NCBI RefSeq assembly: GCF_000002235.5
Contig: NW_022145597.1
Coordinates: 24,382,923-24,446,922 of the forward strand
Source of the DNA: Strongylocentrotus purpuratus
Taxonomy: Eukaryota; Echinodermata; Echinoidea; Camarodonta; Strongylocentrotidae
Reading direction: 5' to 3'
DNA length: 64,000 nt
The notes beneath the pieces were generated by a model that had not been told where the DNA came from, made no database searches, and saw only the letters and a list, made by a program, of their open reading frames with translations. Below are positions 1-10,924 of the stretch, piece by piece. How positions within the stretch are numbered: position 1 is the first letter of the stretch; every line of letters starts with the position of its first letter. A program made the position numbers and the translations under genes.

Positions 1-429
1 GAATATCATTATTTACAATTTCTTTTTGATGTAGCATTATCCCCATATATCAACTGTTCTAGAATATGAATATTTATATCTAAGACAAGGCTTTAAAAAT
101 AACACCGAATTTTGTTGATGAGCCATATATTACTGTAAATGAATATTAGTTCCTGAAGATTGAGGAGCTGCCATAAGAGCAAACTTAATATGTCAAAGGT
201 GGAAAGCAAAAATAGGTCAGATTTTAACTTGAGAGAGCAAAATGTTCGTCAATTGTTTAAGATTTACATGTATATAGAATTGGTTAATTCCATGGTTTTG
301 GAAATGAATCTAATACTTTTAGAAGAACGTATGAGTTCAGATGAAGGGGTCCGGAGTTAGCTATCTCTTTATTATGTTATTTACTATGTTAAGTTAGTCA
401 TTTTAGTAATATAAGATTTGTATATTTCT

Positions 430-532
430 CTGTGTTGATTCCCTTTATGTTATATGCTTGTACAGCGCATAGAGAAACTTATGTTTATCATCCGCTTTAT
501 AAATATTGTATTATTATTATTATTATTATTTA
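430..532 (+). repeat. LINE/SINE 3' tail ending in (ATT)n
   Basis: A 'gcgcatagag' followed by 'cgctttataaatattgta' and then an (ATT)n run is the usual 3' end of many invertebrate LINEs and of SINEs that share their tails. The body of the element is not recognisable upstream. The class is inferred from the tail alone. Confidence 0.45.
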
Positions 533-555
533 GAAAGTTCTGATATGTATGGCCA

Positions 556-1070
556 CGAGCAGGCGCGTACGCAGATTTTTTCGAGGGGGGGGGGGTTAAA
601 TTTGAAAATCACATCGAAAATTTCGCAACGACTCAGCCAACCGCTGAATAAGCAATAAGCGGGGGGGGGGGGAGGAAGGGGGAGGACATTTTTTTTTTGG
701 GGGGGGGGGGGTGGTCCCAAAAATTTTGCAACGACTCAGCCAGCCGCTGAATAAGCGGGGGTGGGGGGGGGGTCTCAAAAATGTCGCAACGTCTCAGCCA
801 GCCGCTGAATAAGCGGGGGGGGGGGGGGGGGTAAGAGAACATTTTTTTTTTTGTGTCCCAAAATTTGAAAATTTGGCCGATCGATATTTCGTTTCGTTGG
901 GGGGGGGGGGCAATGTCTGCTTTTTGGGTCATCCTATTACCACAATTTTTTTTTTTTTGGTATTATTATTTTTGTATTAAACAAAAAAACAAAGGGGGGG
1001 GGGAGTTTCCTCCGAAACACATACGTACAAACAGTTAAAGAGGGGTTCAACCTCCCTTACCCCCCCCCCC
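556..1070. repeat. G-run-rich block with three copies of a 30-bp motif
   Basis: The motif 'gactcagccagccgctgaat' with its flanks occurs at about 623-653, 727-756 and 784-814, each time close to a run of 9-16 G. The block opens with 'caggcgcgtacgcag', which resembles the terminal repeat of the hAT-type elements elsewhere in the window. No matching right end was found, so its limits are approximate. Confidence 0.5.
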
Positions 1071-1599
1071 ACCCCATTATAACATTAGGCAATCTAATAT
1101 CAAACTTTTAAATGTATTATACACATCTAATTCAAGGCTTTGATTTCTATTGCGGAACACTTTTTGTCTCCAATATCTTAAATTAATATTTAGACAAATT
1201 CAATACTCGTAATGCCAATTCTATGACATGATCAAGGGCGGTAATCGTGAAGGAGAGGGTGACACTTTCACCCCTAAAATTCTTTACAAAATGGAGATTA
1301 TACAGTAGATTATAGTAGATTATACATATGTTAAGAGGATAAAATAATGTAAATTCTATCCCATTATGCAGGAACCAATAAGTATGTAGTCTCTGGGCGC
1401 AGTCTCTAGTCCAGAAACGTTCGAATTTTTGTAATACTTCAACATTCAGATAATATCTCTTTGTATTAGATTCCACACGTAAAAATTCCAATCTATTAAG
1501 GACCTCTATTTCTAACTAAATAAAGAAACATCCATTCCGTTCACAAATCTTTGTTTTTTGTGTGTTTGTGTCATCATTGATTGTATCATTATTGGCATC

Positions 1600-1760
1600 A
1601 GCAGCGTCATCATCATAGATCTTCTTCTTTGTCGTCTTCTTCTTTTTCTTCTTCTTCTGTCTCATTCTATTTCTCTTTATCTACACCTCCCCTTTTTTAC
1701 TCCCTCCCCCCTCTCTCTCTCCATCTCTCTCTCTATCTCTCTCTTTTTCTTTCTCCGCAT
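1600..1760 (+). repeat. Polypyrimidine tract
   Basis: About 160 bases that are nearly all C and T, with (TCT)n and (CTCT)n runs. The same tract closes the other two copies of this duplicated DNA (10440-10790 and 19450-19575). Open frames across it are low-complexity artefacts. Confidence 0.8.
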
Positions 1761-2099
1761 GTACAATTATATTGTGTATAAGTGAAAATGGTTGTCGTTG
1801 ACGGCGGTAAGAATATTTAAAAATAGGGGGTGGTGGCGAAAACTTTATGTTTATAATATGATTACTCACATGCACATAGCTATGCAGCTACATGCAGAAA
1901 ATTCACTGCTGCATTGGAAAAAAGCAACACCAATATCAATGTAGGTCTAATAAATAGGATTAGACTTACATCAATATATTTGCTGAATGATCAGATTAGG
2001 GTATTTTTCAAACACACTGCTACAAATTTAGGGTTTTCTAGTATAGAGGGAAAGAGTAAAAAATAAATATTTAAACTTACTCAATTCTTTTTCTTTTGC

Positions 2100-2596
2100 C
2101 TTCCTCCGATTTGATCTGTAGATCAATCATTGTTGGTAATCTCAACAACATCTCTCTCTCTCTCTCTCTGTGCCATTGACTTTGGCTTTGGTTTTTTCAC
2201 TCCTCTCTCTTCCAACAATTTCTAGAGACTACATCCATCCAAAGTATCGTCTTTCTTCCCCTACCTCTCATTCCCAAAATTTCCCCTGTCAAAGTGAGAT
2301 TCTCTAGGCCTTCTTTACGTGTAATGTGATTCATGAACTTCAACTGCCTAATCAACATCTCACGTATCATTTTCCTTTGCAATCCAGCTCTTCGAAGAAC
2401 TTCCTCATTACTAACGTTGTCCTTCCGAGGGATTTTCACCATTCTTCTTAAAAACCACATTTCGCAACTTTCCAAACGCTTTTAGTATCAGAGGGTAAAG
2501 TCCATGTTTCACTACTATACATAAGTACTGCATTGGGTAGATGTAACAATTCAGTACTATTATTCTGGTCCTCATACCCATTGTGCGATTTGTCAA
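2100..2596 (-). repeat. LINE reverse-transcriptase C-terminal fragment
   Basis: On the minus strand the frame 2475-2197 reads 'EMWFLRRMVKI', 'VSNEEVLRRA', 'RQLKFMNHITRKEGLENL' and 'RGRGRKTILWMDV'. This is the tail of a non-LTR retrotransposon polyprotein (RTE/Jockey-like endonuclease-reverse transcriptase proteins end this way). The part before it, near 2596-2480, is in another frame ('RIIVLNCYIYP'), so the copy carries at least one frameshift and is heavily 5'-truncated. A (GA)n run and an AT-rich tail follow at 2185-2100. It is dead. Confidence 0.8.
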
Positions 2597-2658
2597 AATT
2601 TTCCCTACCTTTGGAAATGCAGATTTAGCGAGAACTATCCACTTTATTCAACCTGTAT

Positions 2659-2741
2659 GGGAGAAGTTTCAATTGTTGTTAATAAGTTCAATAGGTGCAA
2701 TCAGAGAATACCATTTCTGTACAACAATTGAAACTTCCCCC
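2659..2741. repeat. Short inverted repeat
   Basis: The arms 'gggagaagtttcaattgttg' and its near-perfect complement lie at 2659-2679 and 2721-2741 around a 40-bp loop. It directly abuts the LINE fragment and may be a small hairpin MITE. Family unknown. Confidence 0.5.
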
Positions 2742-2849
2742 AGGAAGCCTAGCATTCAAAGCTGTTGCACTAATAGCGGACTCATGAATAATAATAAGTC
2801 ACAATGGGTTAGGAGAGCTGATGTATTTCTTTCCAGTTCATCGTGACTG

Positions 2850-2905
2850 TGTCATACACCAGTGATGGCCTGGTGGTAATTTCGCTGCTTGGCAAGCAGT
2901 AGATG
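2850..2905 (+). repeat. Possible tRNA-derived SINE head
   Basis: A sequence close to a pol III A box (TGGCCTGGTGG) is followed by a small hairpin 'ctgcttggcaagcag' that could be an anticodon arm. A convincing B box was not found at the right distance. Weak call; it could be chance. Confidence 0.2.
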
Positions 2906-3216
2906 GCAGCGACAAACCCCGCTGTTTCAAAGATTTATATTTTCTGGCTTGTTTTCAATTACAAGATCGAGCACGGGATCTTTGTCTGTCGGGTGCGAGC
3001 CAATTTTTTTAAAACAATTTATTAAACCTTATGATTTATTATTAAATCATACCTTGTACCCGCGCAGATGAGTATGTGTAACAATCGACTACAATATATA
3101 TTGTGTGTATTAGAGAGGATTGGTCCGGGTAGATCATACAGAAGAAGAGGAAAATAATATTTTAAAAATTCATGTTCAACTTGGAAGCTCCAAAAGTTGT
3201 AGACGGGTCTATATAC

Positions 3217-3645
3217 AGTGTGAGTCTTATGAAGGAGTGTTTTACCCCAAAGCATTCAGTATCATTTTGTGTGGTATGTGTTCACGCTTGGATGAACAGG
3301 AGGCATTGTTTGCAGGAGTGCAAAAATAGACTTGCGCCAAAGTTGCTTATGTGATGTTTGAATAAAACATTTTGGATTCTGGTATTAATTCGGTCTTTGC
3401 AGATCCAAATAACATCCCTAACAAACTTAATTATGCCACACATATCAAATATCGAATACCAAATATCAACGAACAAATTTTGTGTGCGCATATGCGTGTG
3501 TGTGTGTGTGTGACTTTGTGATTTTGCGCAAGTCGATTTTTGCACTCTCGCAAACAATGCCTCCAGTCCATTCAAGCGTGAACACATACCACACGAAAAT
3601 GATACCACATGATTTGGAATAAAACACTCTTTCATAAGATGTATA
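3217..3645. repeat. Long imperfect inverted repeat (hairpin MITE)
   Basis: Plus-strand 3217-3340 and the complement of 3528-3640 are clearly the same sequence; both contain 'gtggtatgtgttcacgcttg' and 'ggcattgtttgc'. Between the arms is about 190 bp with a short GT run. Open frames of both arms give related peptides (MKECF..), which reflects the repeat and is not evidence of coding. The shape suggests a foldback or MITE copy. Confidence 0.7.
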
Positions 3646-4175
3646 CTAATTTACTGTTGATAGATTATTTTTTAAATAATTATAAATTGTCTAGAGGTAA
3701 ACTTTTTTTGACTCACACGATAGTTCGATATATATAGCTGGGAAAATAGCTTTTGGTATTGCGATGATAACAAGTTTCAAGGTTTAAATCACAGACATTG
3801 AGCAAATACATTTATGGTATAATCGAAATCAATATGTACGAAAATGTGTCGAGTTGAAGTCATGCTCTAGTTCTGTTTGAGGGGCGTCATTAAATTCATA
3901 TTCGACCATTGCATATCATTTTTGTTTAGAGAAATATGCTACAAACTCCTGGATAAGTATTTCTGTTAATATTTTCAAACAACAGACTATATGTGGTTGC
4001 ATAAAATTCGAATCCAGTTTATTCAATGAGGGCATGTTTTATGTAAAAGTTGGTGAAGCTTACTCAAGGCATATAGGCCTCCCCAATCTCTACTAACTAG
4101 TTGACACGGTGTACATCAGTGCAGTAATAATAGATAACTGTAAGAACTCACATCTCTCTGGTAATACCTTACTTT

Positions 4176-4300
4176 GTGCGTGTGTGTGTGTGTGTGTGTG
4201 TGCGTGTGTGCGTGTGCGTGCGTGTGTTCTTGTGTGTATGTGTGCGTATGTGCGTGTGCGTGTGCGTGCGTGTGTGTGTGTGTGCGTATGTGTGTGTGGG
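4176..4300 (+). repeat. (GT)n microsatellite
   Basis: About 125 bases of alternating GT with scattered GC and TATG interruptions. Such tracts can adopt Z-DNA. Nothing else is seen between 3650 and 4700. Confidence 0.9.
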
Positions 4301-4698
4301 TCAATTAACGGGAAATGGTTTTGGGTAGTCAGATCTGCGTCCTTGATGTAGCGTAAAGCTTAGACGAATAACAAAATGTTGATAGGAGTAAAAGATAGTA
4401 TATATATATGAAAAAGTATGTATTTGTGTCCGTTTCACTTTAAAATGTAAAATTTTCCCACTCTAAAGGGGCAAGGGTATGTCCCCTCCCTGCCTGGTCA
4501 ATTAATCTGTAGAAACATTATAAATAGAAGATCAAGGAAAGCTATAAGCTAGTAAGCAGTTTCAGCAGTATTTTGGGGGTGGTAATTATAATGGAGATAC
4601 TCCTTTCACCTTTATGTCTATCACACTGAACCTAATTAACATTGATTACTATTCTTTTTTAATCGAGTATCATATAGTGATATTTTACCATGTTAAAT

Positions 4699-4875
4699 CC
4701 CCACTGCATTACTTGTAGCTACTTAATTGCTCCCTATATATAAAAAAACAATGCCCAAGCGCGGTGCCCGTTGGTCCCCCATGATCTTCTTTTTCTTATT
4801 TTAATTGAAAGCCGAGTTGATGAGATAGCCCCCTGTAAGTGACCACGCTGGGTGGTCTAATATCCCCCCTGACCA
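4699..4875 (+). repeat. Dispersed repeat, copy 1
   Basis: Shares a long diverged match with 49548-49712: both run 'cccactgc..acttgtagctac', 'attggtcccccatgatc', 'gagttgatgagata' and 'tctaatcc'. Same orientation in both places. About 175 bp long with no visible terminal repeats, so it may be a SINE or a fragment of a larger element. Confidence 0.6.
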
Positions 4876-5477
4876 AACTATTACAAACGGGCTTTAAAAG
4901 AATCATGAATATGGTAAAGATCTTAGCCACTGTAACAGGGATATTTACGATCAATAAACAGTTCATGTTTACTGGTATAATATTCAATAGGAATTCAAAT
5001 CGTGATTTTTCTTTGTCATAATTTGTTCTAAGAAGTGCATTCACATAATTGTATAATCTTTGGAGAGTATTTTCGAGCACAATATCTTCTTATAATTTCA
5101 CGTTCTTTTTTCCTTTTTCTTTAATCGTCCCTTCGCTTTGCCCCCCCCCCCCATTCGATGGGAGGGGGCGGGCACGTGCATCCCATGCCCAAACGTAGCT
5201 ACGCCACTGCATGAAAATATATAGGTGGGAAAATAGCTTTGGGTATTGTGTTGAAAACAGAAGTTTCAAGGTTGAAATCACAGACACTGTTACACGCAAC
5301 GCCACCGAGTTGGCCTATATCTATTTTTATCCTCCTCAAGTTAACAGCTATATCACTTGTTTTGCTCCTCTCATTACTGCTGTAGACACCCGAGCGGGGA
5401 GCTACTAAACAGGTGCACATAGCCATCGTGAGTACATAATTAATCTATACATGTGTAATCCATACACGTGTAATGTT

Positions 5478-5483
5478 TATATA
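5478..5483 (+). promoter_or_regulatory. TATA-like box of TRIM copy 1
   Basis: TATATA followed by CTAAAG lies 79 bases before the ATG. The same TATATACTAAAG string is found before copy 2 at the same distance, although the DNA around it has diverged more. A CACGTG E-box (about 5465) lies just upstream here and is altered in copy 2. Functional use is inferred. Confidence 0.4.
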
Positions 5484-5561
5484 CTAAAGCAAAGCTTGCA
5501 GGGATCCTTACTTTCTCTGAAGCATTTCTTTCAAAGTTAAAGGCCAGGAATAGTGATCGGC

Positions 5562-5978
5562 ATGGCTTCCTCAAACACTAATTTGCTAGATTCAGTTGTT
5601 TCTGAAGAAGTTGAATGCACCATATGCCTCAATAAGTTGGATACACCACGTATATTGACATGTCTGCATAGCTTCTGTGAGAAGTGCTTGGAAAAGTGTG
5701 TCCAGAACGGAAAAGATGACTCGTCCCAGTCAGGTAACAGCAAATTGAAGTGCGCACTCTGCAATGAATATACTGTTTTACCTGATACTGGTGTCCGTGG
5801 ACTGAGACTCGACTTCAGAGCTACGCGTTTGGTGGAAGCTCTTCGGGAAAAGGAGACCCGGGAACTCAAACTTCTGGAGAAACTGCCTCGACAGAAAAGT
5901 CACCTTTCACCTACTGCAGAGAATGCTGCCAGGTCCTCTGCCAGCGCTGCTCTGAGGCTCATGCCGGTTTACGAATGA
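5562..5978 (+). CDS. Possible RING-only protein from TRIM copy 1
   Basis: The frame encodes 138 residues: an N-terminal RING finger (residues about 19-67), a linker identical to copy 2 up to residue 103, and then about 35 out-of-frame residues ending in VYE. RING domains recruit ubiquitin-charged E2 enzymes; a RING without a coiled coil or substrate-binding domain would be expected to be monomeric and unable to choose the usual target. Whether it is made is unknown. Confidence 0.35.
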   Translation: MASSNTNLLDSVVSEEVECTICLNKLDTPRILTCLHSFCEKCLEKCVQNGKDDSSQSGNSKLKCALCNEYTVLPDTGVRGLRLDFRATRLVEALREKETRELKLLEKLPRQKSHLSPTAENAARSSASAALRLMPVYE

Positions 5979-7675
5979 CCCGAACGCACACCGTCGCTAA
6001 CATATCTGACTTGATCAACGGGAAAGTAACCATCAAGAGCAAAGACGACTCAATGCTTTGTCCAAAACACGACGAAAAACTGAAGTTTTTCTGCGTGACT
6101 TGTCTTGAACCTGTTTGTCATGACTGTACCCTGATTGATCATAACCGAGAGCAGGGCCACCAGCTCCAATTCCTGAAGGACTTTGTCCCTACAATCCGTG
6201 AAGAGCTAAGCTCACGTAAAGAAGAAGTTTCCAAGAAATCCGAAGAGTTCTCAGAGTTTCTTAACTTGGCTGACGAACTCGAAACACATACTATGGACAA
6301 AACTAAGACAACAAGCAAGAGCATACAGAATGCTATCGTCGAATACATTAGCAGGGTAGAAGAGGAGCGTTTACCAATGGAGAAAGTGGCCTGTGATTAT
6401 CTTGGTGAAAAAATTGAGCAGCTGAACCAACTGAGGAAGAAAACGCAGCATATTAAATCACTAGCGGAGAAGAGCTTGTTGTTGACAAACCAAATCATGG
6501 AGAATGAGCAGGATCTTGTCGGCTTGGCCTCTATGTACAAAAGTCTCAGAGAGGCCATGGACAGAGCCATTGCTGAAAAACCTGATGAGCAGAAGCTGAA
6601 AAATATAAGGAAATCGATTGATCACTTGCACTATCATGTGACACCTCTCGATGCGAAAGTTGGAAAAGTAGCGGTAGGATGTAGCTGCACAGAGCGCAGT
6701 ACTTCGAGCGTTGCTTGCAAGAATGGTCCTAAAGATGTACAGTTTACACGTGACGGAAGAATATCAGCCATTGTCCAAGCCGCATGCATCGGAGGAACCT
6801 CAGAGACAGTTTATGTAATGACCGGTAATGAAACAGTCTACACACTTCAAGGATCAGGCTTCTACAACACCTACACCAATCTGCAGCACCAATACATGGC
6901 CGTTAATCGAGGAGTTTATCAATCCAAAGAGGTGAAAAATCTTGAAATGTTTGCTGCAATCAAGCAGACAACCACGAGCTTCCCAAACTGTACCTCGTTC
7001 AGTTGGACCCGCTGGCTTCCAACCTTGCAGTATGACAGCATCAGGTGCTTTACCTCTCTATCAGATCATCGCTTCGTCATCGCAACCACTGATGCTAAGT
7101 TGTACATCCTTGGGGATACTCTAGGAGAATTTTCTCACGGTTTACCTGATACACGAAGTATATCAGGTTTGGCAACAGATAACGAAGATAACATCTACAT
7201 TACTGATCGTGACAACCACAAGATCTACATCCTACGGTCCGATGGCAACCTGAAGGATACACTGAACGTTGGGGATATCTCACCGACTTGCGTCGCTGTC
7301 CCTCACATGGGACCAGAGATCATCGCGGTCACGCACGAACCAGCCACGGTATCAATTCTAGACCTCAACGGGAATACGCTATGCTCCATCCACAACGAGG
7401 AATGGAAGAAGGTGGCCATCGGATGTGATGCTGATCGGCTGCTCTACATCCTCTGGTCCGACCAGAATAACGAGAAGACGCTGCAGAGGTATACCTTCCA
7501 GGGGGTGCAGGTGGATACTCTGTTTGAGAAGGAATCGCACAGCTACAACGATCTTGTTTTAGCAGTGTCACCAACAGGAGCTTGTGCAGCTGCTGTTGTG
7601 ACCACGACCGGTGCTGATGGGAAAGTAGTGACTATGGCGCCAGGAGAAAAGCCATCGCCTGAAACACTTCCATAG
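5975..7675 (+). CDS. Possible RING-less TRIM protein (B-box 2, coiled coil, propeller)
   Basis: 566 residues if translation starts at the ATG at 5975, which overlaps the stop of the upstream frame by four bases. It contains B-box 2 (CPKH, CVTC, CHDC, then two His), a coiled coil of about 150 residues rich in Glu, Lys and Leu, and a C-terminal repeat region with NHL-like strands such as SGLATDNEDNIYITDRDNHK. The frame is open for 1.7 kb and the substitutions relative to copy 2 look mild, suggesting constraint or a very recent break. Reinitiation or an alternative promoter would be needed to express it. Confidence 0.4.
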   Translation: MTRTHTVANISDLINGKVTIKSKDDSMLCPKHDEKLKFFCVTCLEPVCHDCTLIDHNREQGHQLQFLKDFVPTIREELSSRKEEVSKKSEEFSEFLNLADELETHTMDKTKTTSKSIQNAIVEYISRVEEERLPMEKVACDYLGEKIEQLNQLRKKTQHIKSLAEKSLLLTNQIMENEQDLVGLASMYKSLREAMDRAIAEKPDEQKLKNIRKSIDHLHYHVTPLDAKVGKVAVGCSCTERSTSSVACKNGPKDVQFTRDGRISAIVQAACIGGTSETVYVMTGNETVYTLQGSGFYNTYTNLQHQYMAVNRGVYQSKEVKNLEMFAAIKQTTTSFPNCTSFSWTRWLPTLQYDSIRCFTSLSDHRFVIATTDAKLYILGDTLGEFSHGLPDTRSISGLATDNEDNIYITDRDNHKIYILRSDGNLKDTLNVGDISPTCVAVPHMGPEIIAVTHEPATVSILDLNGNTLCSIHNEEWKKVAIGCDADRLLYILWSDQNNEKTLQRYTFQGVQVDTLFEKESHSYNDLVLAVSPTGACAAAVVTTTGADGKVVTMAPGEKPSPETLP

Positions 7676-9439
7676 CTGAACTGTAAAGTACACTTGATTT
7701 TCGAAGGGGCGATTGTCAAACTATTCATGCTTTACTAAATCAATGTAATAGAACGAAATGAAAGAAGAAATTTATTAATTTTGACATGATATTAGTTTAT
7801 TAACTTTATAATATAGAGTATACCTATGTTACCGTTACAGAAGGAAGAAGTTAACATAAACCAGTGGACTAAAATTGACCGACAGTAACCTGGACTAAAA
7901 GCTGGTAAGCTTGTATAAATATCAGCCATGGGATTGTTTATGTTTAAGTTCTTTAAACAAAATTATAATAACTCAACTTTTAGCCAAGCTGCCACGATAG
8001 GACACTCGATCATCAATTCTTAAGCAATCAGCGAATTTCTCGATACCTTTGTTCTCCCCTTATCACTTCAGCTGGTTAAAGGTCGGTCAAAGTAGATTAA
8101 TGTCTTGCAAATGGAAGTTATTAAATGTGCCTTATAATGTGGACTTTAGCTGGGACAAGTTGATCCGTAAAATAATGCCACGACATCTTATATTATATAA
8201 GTTCGTTTTCATTGTTGCAAAGCTATTTAAATGTTTAATCGTCATGTCAAATTGCACTCCCCCCCCCCCCAAAAAAAAAAAACAACAAACAAACAATGTA
8301 TTAACCATTCATTTATCTACTTCCTATATATTCGCAGTGTTTAACTTATGCTTTAAAGTGTTTCACTTTTTCAGTGAGTGATGTGCTAACTGTGCTAACC
8401 AGTTCTGATTTTACGTCGGTATATTGAAATACTATATGCTCTCCATGAAAATTATATAAAATTATATAAAATGTTGATCAAAAATCGTTGTCGTCATTGA
8501 ATTAGAAATATGAATAAAGTTCATTTTTATGGATTACCTCAGAATTATGATAATAATTGTTTAACCAACCGCAAGCATCTTTTAAATGTTTTAAAATGAA
8601 CAAAAACCGTGTCTCTGGCAAAAATCCATCACTTTAATCTGTTATGAGAAGAAAGATTGCTTGAATTCATATTTCGCAATTCTTGACTTCGCTTACTTCC
8701 TCGAGTAAAGTTGAACATACTGTAGTTGATACCGAAGTTAAAGCCTAAATCATTGACATCATTGATGATGATTATTTCTTATTTCTATACATAGCGTAGG
8801 TTGAAATAGCATCGTAAACATGCTCGCATAGACTTTGTGGAAATCAAGTCAAAGGTAATTTCATTGCACAATCATATATTCCTAAGAATACATGATCTGG
8901 TTTACGATTTTTTTTCCCCCAAGCGTTTCATGAGGTGATGGGCAAGCCTATTGAACCTGCCTTTTTTAGTTTTTCGAAAGACTTTGCGATTGTGTTCAGA
9001 GCATCATAACACGCAGAGACGAATTCCGAAATGTTGGAAATTAAAGGGTGCGAAATGTTTGAAACAGCGTTCTATAACGGAATCGGAGTATAGAGATTGT
9101 AATTCGTATTTTAATTTCATATTTCAAAAGATTTTGTTCCTCTTTATGAAAATGATATTGTTATAATAAAATTACCTTTAGTGGTTTAATGTACATAAAT
9201 GAAAGTACATGTATGTAATTTTAGTATCGTATTATGTCATTTATTTTCTGTAACCGACACGTCATTTTTGTTTCCTTAATAGTGTTTAATATTTTCTTTT
9301 TCATGTTTATTTACTTTAAAAAAACAGCAATGTAGTTGAGTCTTGCTGATTTTCTTCTCTTTTGAGGTTTATGTTAGAAAATAACGCATTCGGTTACAAG
9401 ATTAACGTTTTGAAATGGTTCATGTACATCATGTTGTTG

Positions 9440-9630
9440 GGGTGAATCCAGCCGGCGGCGAGGGGGTGGGGGGGGGGGCAATTCGTAAGAAAATCTGTAG
9501 CGGCGCTAAATAGTTTTGCTCAACGAGTGGGGGGGGGAGGGTAGTGAGCACTATTTTTTTGGTATTTTTTTTGCCAGGGTTGGGGGCTCTGGCCCCCGTC
9601 CAGCCCCCCCCCCCTCTGGATCCGCCTCTG
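9440..9630. mobile_element. hAT-type MITE, older copy in unit 1
   Basis: Starts near 'aatccagccggcggcgaggg', holds G and C runs, and ends with 'ctggatccgcctctg'. It lies at the same place in the unit as the better preserved copy at 18663-18855, so it was already there when the unit was duplicated. Target duplications have decayed here. Non-autonomous; no coding capacity. Confidence 0.65.
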
Positions 9631-10439
9631 CATGTTTGTTGCAGTGTTTTGACAGAAATATCATTATTTACAATTTGGGTTGAGTTGAGGTTTTATTAGT
9701 CGAGGCAGCCAACGATTTCGAGCTTACCGCTCATTATGGCGGTCTTCTGCGTTTTTTGTAATTTATCTTTTTTCATTGAAAATATTTGTGTTCGTATGCA
9801 TCTTAAAAATGTATAATTATGTATAATGAAGAAATCATTGTTACTTTAAGTATATGATGATGTTCTATTTTCCAAACGCAGAAATAGAAACAAAACAAAA
9901 GAAATTATCCAAACATTAAAATACAGTAATATAACAATAATAAGAGTAATAAATGTATGTTAAACAAATGTAGTATTATCACCATATCCTCAATATTCTA
10001 GAATATGATTATGATCAGGGGTGGTGATCCTAAGGGAGAGGGACAAGTTCACCCCTGAAAGTCTGCACGAAATTAAAATTAGATATACAGTGGATATGTT
10101 TAGAGGATATAAGGTAATATCATTTATATCCCGTCATGCAGGAACCGATAAGTCTCTGATCACAGTCTCTAGTTACGAAACATTTGAACTTTTGTAATAC
10201 TTCATCATTCAGAAAAAAGTGTAATTTCTATATCTCTTACTGTATTTTCTCCGAAACGATTCCATACGTAAAAGCTCCGTTTTTGTTCAAGGACCTCTAT
10301 TTCTAACTAAATAAAGAAACGTACATTCCCTACACCAATTCATTTTTCGTGTATTACTGTCATTGTTTATTGTATCATTAATTGTTGCGGCAAAGAATAG
10401 GTAATCGGGTATAATTATACAAATTGTCAGCAGCGTCAT

Positions 10440-10790
10440 CATAATCTACTTCTTCTACCATTTCTTCTTCGCTTGTCTCAATCGATTTCTCTTTATCTGC
10501 CCCTCCCCCGTCGCAGGCCCTCCCTTCCCCTTTCTCTCTGTCTCTCTCCCTCTGTCTGCATGTATATGTATAATTTTGGATTTAAAAAAAAAAGGAAAAT
10601 TGGCTGTTGTTGACGTCGGATTAGGTTCAGAAACAAATAAAACAGTAATAAGCCGAACTACCAGTCACCCTCGTCATATTTCTTCTTCTTCCCTATTTCT
10701 TCATCCCCCTTCTCATGCTATGTCTTTCTGTTTATCTTTATCTCCCCCTCCATCCCTCTCTCTCTCTCTCTTCTTCTCTTCTGCTCATGC
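10440..10790 (+). repeat. Polypyrimidine tracts of unit 1 tail
   Basis: Two CT-rich stretches (10440-10556 and 10670-10790) matching those at 1600-1760 and 19450-19575. A run of 15 G follows at about 10820. Frames through the tract are low-complexity. Confidence 0.75.
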
Positions 10791-10924
10791 TGATGTTATT
10801 ACCATTGATGGTACTGCCATTGGGGGGGGGGGGGGGTAAGGAGCACTATTTCTGTTCCCTAATTCGTGAGAAAATATTTAGCTGAACGTTTTCAGAGTGA
10901 TGTATTAACGATCAGGTACACCGT

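Larger units (their letters stand above)
1..1850. repeat. Trailing DNA of an upstream TRIM duplication unit
   Basis: Positions 1-80 resemble 9655-10010 (with a gap) and 18880-19020. Positions 1205-1850 resemble 10010-10800 and 19020-19580, including a shared phrase about 'gagagggtgaca..ttcacccct' and a closing pyrimidine-rich tract. In the other two places this DNA follows a TRIM gene, so this looks like the tail of a third unit whose gene lies left of the window. The stretch between about 80 and 1205 is foreign to the unit: it holds a LINE/SINE-type tail and a G-rich block. No gene was seen here. Confidence 0.65.
5562..7675 (+). pseudogene. TRIM family E3 ligase gene, copy 1, split by a 43-bp deletion
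   Basis: This is the tandem partner of the intact gene at 13297 and is nearly identical to it over most of its length. The ATG at 5562 matches the intact copy's start. The RING motif (Cys19, Cys22, Cys34, His36, Cys39, Cys42, Cys64, Cys67) is whole. At 5872/5873, 43 bases present in copy 2 (13608-13650) are absent. This removes the first zinc ligands of B-box 1 and shifts the frame, so the first frame ends at a TGA at 5976-5978. A second frame opens at 5975 (ATGA overlap) and runs to 7675 in the original TRIM frame. The rest (B-box 2, coiled coil, propeller) shows no further break. It is either a young pseudogene or makes two shorter proteins. Confidence 0.8.
7676..10850. repeat. Trailing segment of TRIM unit 1
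   Basis: Runs parallel to 15406-19600: shared landmarks include 'gttaccgttacagaaggaag' just after the stop codon, 'caaaaatcgttgtcg', 'gaaatcaagtcaaaggtaat' and 'gtaaccgacacgtcattttt'. The unit-2 copy is longer because of an insertion at about 16044-17508. No gene is visible; open frames are short and not conserved between the two copies. Confidence 0.8.

Noticed and set aside
526-932. Proline-rich minus-strand frames across the G-run block
   Set aside because: They arise from translating C runs and a repeated 30-bp motif in several frames at once; no domain and no codon structure.
3995-4020. 'ttcgaatcc' as a tRNA B box
   Set aside because: No cloverleaf and no A box at the right distance.
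4109-4351. Cys/Val-rich frame across the GT repeat, and its Thr/His-rich antisense
   Set aside because: Pure dinucleotide-repeat translation.
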